Part shown: in pieces, positions 58,662 through 64,000 of the stretch
Numbering within the stretch: position 1 is the first letter of the stretch
Layout: each line of letters opens with the position of its first letter
From: Arthrobacter saudimassiliensis
GTDB lineage: Bacteria > Actinomycetota > Actinomycetes > Actinomycetales > Micrococcaceae
NCBI GenBank assembly: GCA_900016675.1
Contig: LN483072.1
Coordinates: 496,001 to 560,000, forward strand
Direction of reading: 5' to 3'
Length of the DNA stretch: 64,000 nucleotides
Notes under the pieces: model-generated
Seen by the model: only the letters and a program-made list of their open reading frames with translations
What the model was told of the DNA's origin: nothing
The model's database searches: none
Translations under genes and position numbers: made by a program

Positions 58662-60329
58662 CTATCCTGCCGCAGCCCGTCCTGCCGAGCGGCCGCTGAA
58701 CAGGCAGCCGCCCAGGAATGTCCCTTCGAGGGACCGGTAGCCATGCATGCCCCCGCCGCCGAATCCCGCCGCCTCGCCGGCGGCGAACAGGCCGGGGACC
58801 GGCTCTCCGTCTGCTCCGAGGACACGGGAGTCGAGGTCGGTTTCCAGCCCGCCGAGGCTCTTGCGGGTCAGCACCGAGAGCCGGACGGCGATCAACGGCC
58901 CGGCCTTGGGATCCAGGATGCGGTGCGGCGGGGCGGTGCGGATCAGCTTGTCGCCCAAGTAGCTGCGCGCACCGTGGATGGCGGTGACCTGGGCGTCTTT
59001 GCTGAACCGGTTGCCCACCTCGCGGTCCCGGGCCTCGACCTCCCGCCGGAGCGCTTCGGCGGACAGCACTGGAGCCTCTCCGCCGGTGTCCTCTTTGGCC
59101 AAAGCGTTCATCCCGGCCACCAGGTCCTCGAGGTTCTCGGCGGAGATGAAGTCCTCCCCATGGTCCAGGAAGGCCTGCACCGGTCCCGGCACTCCGGCGG
59201 TGGCCCGCTTGAGCACGCCGCGCACCGATTTTCCGGTCAGGTCGGGGTTCTGCTCGGAGCCGGAGAGCGCGAACTCCTTCCGGATGATCGCCTTGTTCAG
59301 CACGAACCAGCTGTAGTCGTGGCCGGAGGCGCGCAGATGGGCGAGGGTGCCGAGGGTGTCGAAGCCGGGAAAGAGCGGGACGGGCAGCCGGTTCCCGGCG
59401 GCGTCGAGCCAGAGCGATGAGGGGCCGGGCAGGATCCGGATACCGTGATTGGCCCAGACCGGGTTCCAGTTGCGGATGCCCTCGACGTAGTGCCACATGC
59501 GGTCCGGGTTGATCACCCGGCCGCCGGCTTCGCCGACCGCTGCGATGCCCCGCCCGTCCACGTGTTCGGGAACGCCGCTGAGCATCCGGTGCGGCGGAGC
59601 ACCCAGCCGGTCGGGCCAGGCGGCGCGCACCAGCTCATGGTTGCCGCCGATCCCGCCGGTGGTCACCACCACCGCCGGTGCGGAGAACTCGAACTGCCCG
59701 ACGGCGGTGCGGGGCGAAGCGGTGCCGCGCGGCGCCGTCGTCGGCTCCAGGATGCTGCCGGCGACCCCGGTGACCGCGCCGCCGGCGGTGGTCACCGCCT
59801 CCATCCGGTGCCGGAAGGCGGTGCGCACCAGGCCCCGCTCAATGCCCTCGCGCAGCTTCGCCTCGAAGGGGGCGGTGACGCCCGGCCCGGTGCCCCAGGT
59901 GATGTGGAACCGCGGCACCGAGTTGCCGGGGCCGGTGGCGCCGTAGCCGCCGCGCTCGGCCCAGCCGACGACGGGGAAGAACCGGTGGCCCATCTGCTGC
60001 AGCCAGGCCCGCTTCTCCCCCGCGGCGAAGTTCACGTACGCCTCGGCCCAGCGGCGCGGCCAGTAGTCCTCGGGGCGATCGAATCCGGCGGTGCCCAGCC
60101 AGTCCTGCCAGGCCAGCTCCACGGAGTCCTTCACCCGCAGCCGCCGCTGCTCCGGAGAATCGACCAGGAAGAGCCCGCCGAAGGACCACCATGCCTGCCC
60201 GCCCAGCGCTTGCCCGCCCTCCTGCTCCACGAGGAGGACCCGGCGGCCGGCGTCGACCAGCTCGGCGGTGGCGACCAGGCCGGCCAGGCCCGCGCCGACC
60301 ACGATGACATCTGCGTCTGTAGGTTGCAC
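58662..60329 (-). CDS. FAD-binding dehydrogenase (KsdD/fumarate-reductase-like, Rv0785 type)
   Basis: 555 residues from GTG 60329; a TAGCGT box lies 7 nt upstream, so this start is preferred over the much longer in-frame reading. The Rossmann motif DVIVVGAGLAGLVATAELVDAGRRVLLVEQ opens the protein, and GQAWWSFGGLFLVDSPEQRRL, GGIGGNHELVR, KSLGGLETDLDSRVL and GLFAAGEAAGFGGGGMHGYRSLEGTFLGGCLFSG follow, giving a flavoprotein of the 3-ketosteroid dehydrogenase/FrdA superfamily. Closest in layout to mycobacterial Rv0785. Substrate unknown. Confidence 0.9.
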   Translation of the reverse strand: MQPTDADVIVVGAGLAGLVATAELVDAGRRVLLVEQEGGQALGGQAWWSFGGLFLVDSPEQRRLRVKDSVELAWQDWLGTAGFDRPEDYWPRRWAEAYVNFAAGEKRAWLQQMGHRFFPVVGWAERGGYGATGPGNSVPRFHITWGTGPGVTAPFEAKLREGIERGLVRTAFRHRMEAVTTAGGAVTGVAGSILEPTTAPRGTASPRTAVGQFEFSAPAVVVTTGGIGGNHELVRAAWPDRLGAPPHRMLSGVPEHVDGRGIAAVGEAGGRVINPDRMWHYVEGIRNWNPVWANHGIRILPGPSSLWLDAAGNRLPVPLFPGFDTLGTLAHLRASGHDYSWFVLNKAIIRKEFALSGSEQNPDLTGKSVRGVLKRATAGVPGPVQAFLDHGEDFISAENLEDLVAGMNALAKEDTGGEAPVLSAEALRREVEARDREVGNRFSKDAQVTAIHGARSYLGDKLIRTAPPHRILDPKAGPLIAVRLSVLTRKSLGGLETDLDSRVLGADGEPVPGLFAAGEAAGFGGGGMHGYRSLEGTFLGGCLFSGRSAGRAAAG

Positions 60330-60504
60330 GCGGCACACGCTACCCAAGGACGGCTCCCGCTGCCTAGGGCTGCCTCCGCGGCCCAGGCCGACCGGCAGCG
60401 CCCCCGCCCCTGTCCTCCGCCGCCGCCGGTTCCTAGACTGGCAGGTACGGGCGCGCCGATCGCGGGCCTGCGCCAGGAGGAACCACCAACGACTGGAGAG
60501 ACCC

Positions 60505-60654
60505 ATGAGTGAGACCGGAACATCCAATCCGGACCCGGACGACAAGATCCGCACCAGGCCCGAGGAACCCGCCGAGGGCGAAACGGAAGCGGGTGCCACC
60601 CAGGAGCGGGAGCACCCCGAGGAGCCGGCTGAGGGCGGCGAAGACCAGACCTGA
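60505..60654 (+). CDS. Small acidic disordered protein
   Basis: 49 residues: a Glu/Pro-rich low-complexity chain (PEEPAEGETEAG and HPEEPAEGGEDQT). ATG 60505 has GGAGAG upstream, and a TAGACT box lies about 70 bp before it. It ends at a very stable hairpin. Its composition resembles the acidic protein at 63455. No function can be given. Confidence 0.6.
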   Translation: MSETGTSNPDPDDKIRTRPEEPAEGETEAGATQEREHPEEPAEGGEDQT

Positions 60655-60695
60655 CCTGGCCGCCCGGACGGGCAGCCAGGGGCCCGGACACGCGA

Positions 60696-60740
60696 AGGGA
60701 GCCTGCCTCTCCGCCCAGCGGGCGGAGAGGCAGGCTCCCT
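60696..60740. terminator. Bidirectional 21-bp-stem terminator
   Basis: AGGGAGCCTGCCTCTCCGCCC and its exact complement enclose the loop AGC. It separates two convergent genes, the small acidic protein gene and the YegP-type gene. Confidence 0.9.
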
Positions 60741-60762
60741 CTGCGGTAGGCCGGCAGCTCTC

Positions 60763-60996
60763 CTAGGAGGCCTTGGCCGGACCCTTGCCCCGTGCTTCGG
60801 CGAGGACGTCGACGTCGCTGCTTTGATCGACGACCGGGCCGGTCCCGGCAATCTCCCGGAGGGCCTCGATGCCGGCAACGGCAGCCTGCTTGGTGGGGAA
60901 CATCGCCGATACGGCCATCAGGGCACCCTCGCCGGAAATCAGCTTGATCCGGTAGGCGCCGTCATGGGCGTCCACCAGCTTGAAGTAGCCCGACAT
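60763..60996 (-). CDS. YegP-family (DUF1508) protein
   Basis: 77 residues with one YegP repeat: GYFKLVDAHDGAYRIKLISGEGALMAVSAMFPTKQAAVAGIEALRE, then a short charged tail. The family forms small beta-alpha domains of uncertain function, sometimes linked to stress. ATG 60996 has a near-perfect ribosome site (AAGGAGGT). The 110 bp upstream are A/T-rich and carry a likely promoter. Confidence 0.85.
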   Translation of the reverse strand: MSGYFKLVDAHDGAYRIKLISGEGALMAVSAMFPTKQAAVAGIEALREIAGTGPVVDQSSDVDVLAEARGKGPAKAS

Positions 60997-61109
60997 TCTT
61001 CTTACCTCCTTGTAAGGGGTACCAACGTAGGGTCAATCATAAGCTCACTTAGGGAGCCGCGAACCCGTAATCGCAAAAATACGTAGGAAACACCCTTCCC
61101 TACTGGTGT

Positions 61110-62069
61110 TCAGGCTCCTCCTGTGGTGAGGGCCCGGCGGATCTCCTCATGTGCGGCCGGCGCCGACGTCAGCAGCGCGGCCAGCATCCGCACCTGGGCC
61201 GCCCCCAGCTCGCCGGAGGGCATGCCGCCGGCGGCCACGAGTTCCGGCGCCACGAGCTCCCCGTACCCGGGGAGTACCAACGAGGAACACCAGCTGCTGA
61301 GCATCACCGGGCATCCGGCGGTCACGGCGTCCTGGACGGCGGCCACCAGGTCCTCGGACGGTTCCGCCAGCTGCGATCCCGTGAGCACCACGGCGTCCGC
61401 CGCCCCCGTCGCCTGCCGCAGCAGCGAGGTATCGGCACCCAGCGGGCAGTCGACGATGTCGACCCGGGCCCGGTCAAAGTCGTCGGAGGGCACCGGCAGC
61501 GGAGCGGACCGCACCGGCCGGGCGGTCACGTGGAGGCGGTCGCCCAGAAAACGCCCGACCTCGGTCCCGCCCTGGACCGGCGGGCCCATGAAGGCGCCGC
61601 GCGCCGTCCGGACGGTGCCGCCCATCGCGATCAGGACCCCGGCGCCGTGCAGCTCCTCGGCCGCTGCGGCCTCCACCGCCTCGGCAAGGTTCCGCAGCCC
61701 GTCCGCCCCGGGCCTGCCCGGTGCCCGCCGCGCCCCGGTGAACACCACCGGCTTGGGCGAGGCCAGCACCAGGTCGAGCAGGAACGCCGCCTCGGCGATC
61801 CCGGCCGACGGATAGGTGACCACCGCGCCGTCGACCCGGGGCTCCTCCAGGGCGGCGACGGCGGCCAGCACCACCCGGCGCAGGTCGGCCAGGCGCGGCA
61901 TCCGTCCGGCGGTGCCGACCTGCCGGGTGGACACCGTGTGCCGGCCCGCCAGCCCCGTCTCCGGGTCCTCCCGGGTGCCGGGCGCGGCTCCGGCGGCTAC
62001 CGCGGCGCCGTCGTCGCCGGCCGTGGAGGCGATCGTCGCGCCGGTTCCCAGTATCCGAATGTGCGCCAT
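61110..62069 (-). CDS. Asparaginase homolog lacking the second active-site motif
   Basis: 319 residues from ATG 62069 (AGGACAGGG upstream). The first motif GTGATIAST is kept, and the C-terminal half has the family pattern (SLLRQATGAADAVVLTGSQ, LSSWCSSLVLPGYGELVAPELV). However, where active asparaginases have HGTDTxEET this protein reads VVTYPSAGIAEAAFLLDLVL, so the catalytic Thr-Asp pair is replaced. The following GARRAPGRPGADGLRNLAEAV shows the family spacing is retained, which argues against a frameshift. It may be a pseudo-enzyme or act on another amide. Confidence 0.82.
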   Translation of the reverse strand: MAHIRILGTGATIASTAGDDGAAVAAGAAPGTREDPETGLAGRHTVSTRQVGTAGRMPRLADLRRVVLAAVAALEEPRVDGAVVTYPSAGIAEAAFLLDLVLASPKPVVFTGARRAPGRPGADGLRNLAEAVEAAAAEELHGAGVLIAMGGTVRTARGAFMGPPVQGGTEVGRFLGDRLHVTARPVRSAPLPVPSDDFDRARVDIVDCPLGADTSLLRQATGAADAVVLTGSQLAEPSEDLVAAVQDAVTAGCPVMLSSWCSSLVLPGYGELVAPELVAAGGMPSGELGAAQVRMLAALLTSAPAAHEEIRRALTTGGA

Positions 62070-62163
62070 CCGCCCTGTCCTTTCGCAGATCACCTTCTAC
62101 CAAAGCAGGGCAGCCCGGCATGCACCAGAGCCGCGGGCTTCACGGCGCCGCGCGAAGCCACTC

Positions 62164-62169
62164 TAGGCT
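62164..62169 (+). promoter_or_regulatory. -10 box (TAGGCT) of the vsr gene
   Basis: TAGGCT ends 6 nt before ATG 62176, the same leaderless geometry seen elsewhere in the window. Confidence 0.6.
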
Positions 62170-62175
62170 GGAACC

Positions 62176-62661
62176 ATGGACACCGTCTCGCCGGAGCAGC
62201 GCAGCCGCAACATGGCGCGGATCCGGGGCCGGGACACCAAGCCCGAGTTGCTGGTGCGCCGGCTGCTGCACGCCGCCGGCTACCGGTTCCGGCTGCACGG
62301 CGCCGCGCGCGGGGGCAAGCTGCCCGGCCGGCCGGACCTGGTTTTCGCCGGCCGGCGGAAGGTCATCTTCGTCAACGGGTGCTTCTGGCACTCGCACACC
62401 TGCCGGGCCGGACGGGCGGTGCCGGGCACCAACGCCACGTTCTGGGCCGAGAAGCGGGCCCGCACCGTGGCCCGGGATGAGGCCGCGGTCCAGGCGCTGG
62501 CGGCCCTGGGCTGGGAATCCTTCACCGTGTGGGAGTGTGAGCTGAAGGAACGGTCCTTCCTCGAAGCGCAGCTGCAGGCGTTCCTCGGACCGGCCGGTCC
62601 GGCCGGGCGGGCACTAGACTCGGAAACCAGGAACCACGACGGCGGCAGCGAAGGCAGGTAG
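62176..62661 (+). CDS. vsr: Very short patch repair endonuclease
   Basis: 161 residues. The Vsr family pattern is unmistakable: SRNMARIRGRDTKPELLVRRLLHAAGYRFRLHG, LPGRPDLVFAGRRKVIFVNGCFWHSHTC (catalytic Asp and His region), GTNATFWAEKR and GWESFTVWECELKE. Vsr nicks 5' of T in G:T mismatches arising from 5-methylcytosine and normally sits beside a C5 methyltransferase gene. None is visible here; the adjacent gene is a HAD phosphatase 2 bp downstream. A short Gly/Ser tail ends the protein. Confidence 0.93.
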   Translation: MDTVSPEQRSRNMARIRGRDTKPELLVRRLLHAAGYRFRLHGAARGGKLPGRPDLVFAGRRKVIFVNGCFWHSHTCRAGRAVPGTNATFWAEKRARTVARDEAAVQALAALGWESFTVWECELKERSFLEAQLQAFLGPAGPAGRALDSETRNHDGGSEGR

Positions 62662-62663
62662 GC

Positions 62664-63356
62664 ATGGCAACGGCGGGCTCAGGCAGGCGGGGCGTCCTCT
62701 TCGACGTGGACGGAACGCTGGTCGATTCGAATTACCTCCATGCGGTGGCCTGGTGGCAGGCTTTCCGCCGGTACGACCATGACGTGCCCATGTCCGCAAT
62801 CCACCGGGCGATCGGCATGGGCGGGGACAAGCTGGTGGCGCACCTGCTCGGCGAGGACCGCGACGCCGGCCAGGACGAGGAGCTCGACGCCACGCACGGC
62901 GCGGTGTTCTCCACCTGGTGGCCGTCGCTGCGCAGCTTCGACGGCGCCCGCGAGCTGGTCCGCGAGTGCGCGGACCGTGAGCTGGTCGTCGTGCTCGCCT
63001 CGTCGGCATCCAAGCCGGAGCTGAAGGTGCTGCGCGAAGTGATCGACGCCGATGCCGCCATCACCGCCGCCACGAGTTCCGGTGATGCCGAGGAGTCCAA
63101 GCCCTCCCCCGACATCCTGCAGGCGGCCCTGGAGGCAGCGGATCTGGCCGCCGAGGACACCGTCTTCGTGGGCGACTCCGTCTGGGACGTGCATGCTTCC
63201 GCGGAGTTGGGCATCCCGACCATCGGCCTGACCTGCGGCGGCACCAGCGAGGCGGAGCTGCGTGAGGCCGGCGCGGAGGAGGTCTACGGCGATCCGCGCG
63301 AGCTGCTGGAGAGACTGGATGCGAGCCTGCTCGGCCGGTTGCTGGACCGGGGCTGA
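62664..63356 (+). CDS. HAD-superfamily phosphatase
   Basis: 230 residues. Motif I is FDVDGTLVDSN, motif II VVLASSASKPELK, motif III Lys in SKPSPDI and motif IV VFVGDSVWDVHAS, giving a beta-phosphoglucomutase/phosphoglycolate-phosphatase type enzyme. The cap region (IHRAIGMGGDKLVAHLLGED) suggests small phosphorylated sugars or acids. It starts 2 bp after vsr and may be co-transcribed with it, but no functional link is evident. Confidence 0.92.
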   Translation: MATAGSGRRGVLFDVDGTLVDSNYLHAVAWWQAFRRYDHDVPMSAIHRAIGMGGDKLVAHLLGEDRDAGQDEELDATHGAVFSTWWPSLRSFDGARELVRECADRELVVVLASSASKPELKVLREVIDADAAITAATSSGDAEESKPSPDILQAALEAADLAAEDTVFVGDSVWDVHASAELGIPTIGLTCGGTSEAELREAGAEEVYGDPRELLERLDASLLGRLLDRG

Positions 63357-63454
63357 CGCCGCTCCGGGGGCCGCGGACATATGACGTCCGGGGCTTCCGC
63401 CGGCGGCACGCAGCGCTGCTAGGGTCGAAGCACCCTCCAGGAAGGACTTCTTTC

Positions 63455-63766
63455 GTGAGCAATGAATCCACCGGCCCGAAGAGCGACGCCGCCGATCCGC
63501 TGGGCCCGAGCATCCGGGTCCCCGAGGCCACCGGCGAACCGCGGCTTGTCGGAGAGCGCGACGATCCGGAGGCGGCCCGGCCGGGCGACGGGCCGGGTAC
63601 CGACCGCCACGCCGGCAACATCCGCGAGGAACAGGGCACCCATGCCGGCGGCACCGTTCCCGCAGCCTACATAGGCGACGACGCGCGCGACGGCGCGGCC
63701 GATCCCGGCGCCCCCGAGGAAGCGCTGCTGGATCCGGACGCGGCCGATGAGGAGCCCGGGCGCTGA
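63455..63766 (+). CDS. Small acidic disordered protein
   Basis: 103 residues, rich in Asp, Glu, Pro, Gly and Ala with almost no hydrophobic core (DDPEAARPGDGPGTDRHAG, EEALLDPDAADEEPG). GTG 63455 has AGGAAGGA upstream, and a TAGGGT box precedes it. Such proteins are common in this lineage and have no assigned role. It resembles the 49-residue acidic protein at 60505 in composition only. Confidence 0.65.
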   Translation: MSNESTGPKSDAADPLGPSIRVPEATGEPRLVGERDDPEAARPGDGPGTDRHAGNIREEQGTHAGGTVPAAYIGDDARDGAADPGAPEEALLDPDAADEEPGR

Positions 63767-63808
63767 TCCTGCCCCGGGCCTCCGGCCCGGCTGCCGGGCC
63801 TGCTGCCC

Positions 63809-64000
63809 CTAGGCCAGCCCCGCCCGGCGCAGCGCCTCGGCCATGGCGCCCTGCGGCTCCGGCCGTCCTGCACCGCCCGGCGTGCGCGGCGCTTTTCCTC
63901 CCTGCCGGGCCGGCTGCCCGCCCTGGCCGGCAGGCTTCCGGCCTTCCCTGCCGGCGCCCGCCGTGGCACCGCGGTCCGTGGTCTTGCCGTCCCGGCTCCT
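63809..64000 (-). CDS. C-terminal fragment of an unknown gene (cut by window edge)
   Basis: 64 codons are open from the window edge to the stop TAG at 63811-63809. The last part is Arg/Gly/Pro-rich (GQGGQPARQGGKAPRTPGGA), ending PQGAMAEALRRAGLA. A disordered basic tail of this type occurs on helicases and many other actinobacterial proteins, so the identity is not given here. Confidence 0.5.
   Translation of the reverse strand, partial: RSRDGKTTDRGATAGAGREGRKPAGQGGQPARQGGKAPRTPGGAGRPEPQGAMAEALRRAGLA

Overview
The window is a high-GC (roughly 70 percent), densely packed bacterial chromosome segment. GTG starts, 4-bp ATGA/GTGA gene overlaps, TANNNT -10 boxes placed 6-8 nt before start codons (leaderless style), an IdeR/DtxR-type iron box, a SigK/RskA pair, an ECF41 sigma factor and a GluQRS all point to an actinobacterium, most likely of the Micrococcaceae (Arthrobacter and relatives). 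The genus cannot be fixed from this sequence alone. I see no insertion sequence, prophage, integrase, tRNA or CRISPR array; apart from one degenerate 5S rRNA locus the window looks like ordinary chromosome with a few accessory modules.

Layout. 1-2.9 kb: a siderophore ABC importer (two FecCD permeases and a lipoprotein receptor) behind an iron box. 2.9-11 kb: a complete histidine-utilisation locus, with an IclR regulator, hutU, an M20 amidohydrolase, hutF and hutI on one strand, fused by GTGA overlaps, and hutH diverging; an operator array sits between them. 11-19 kb: thiol peroxidase, SRPBCC/VOC proteins, an aromatic-acid MFS carrier and two paralogous Gly/Pro-rich membrane proteins. 18.3-19.9 kb: a macro-like plus SIR2 fusion protein that may be an NAD-dependent defence effector. 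20-30 kb: GluQRS, a GH15 glucosidase, a 5S rRNA remnant, PPK2, a gluconate module (FadR-type regulator, gntK, gntP) and a TauE-like exporter with an extra extracytoplasmic domain. 30-39 kb: a SWIM-SNF2 helicase, a small Cys-rich protein, MarR, an FBP (EF-G-binding) protein behind a long leader with a short reading frame, a ThDP enzyme and a divergent metal-dependent cyclase. 39-44.7 kb: sortase F plus CHRD surface protein, divergent from sigK-rskA and preceded by a SigK-like promoter, then a flavin oxidoreductase overlapping an ECF41 sigma factor.

44.8-53.5 kb is the most interesting block: a polar-amino-acid-type ABC importer followed by a flavin reductase, an HpaB-family monooxygenase, DUF1028, LysR, an M20 peptidase and an asparaginase. 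The two transcription units share an identical 14-bp element at their promoters. I read it as a catabolic system for an unidentified aromatic compound linked to an amino acid (inference). 53.5-64 kb: FMN reductase, a nucleoside hydrolase-ribokinase salvage operon, tandem membrane paralogs, an Rv0785-like flavoprotein, YegP, an asparaginase homolog lacking its TGTD motif, an orphan Vsr nuclease, a HAD phosphatase and small acidic proteins.

All calls come from reading the sequence and from family knowledge; no search was run.
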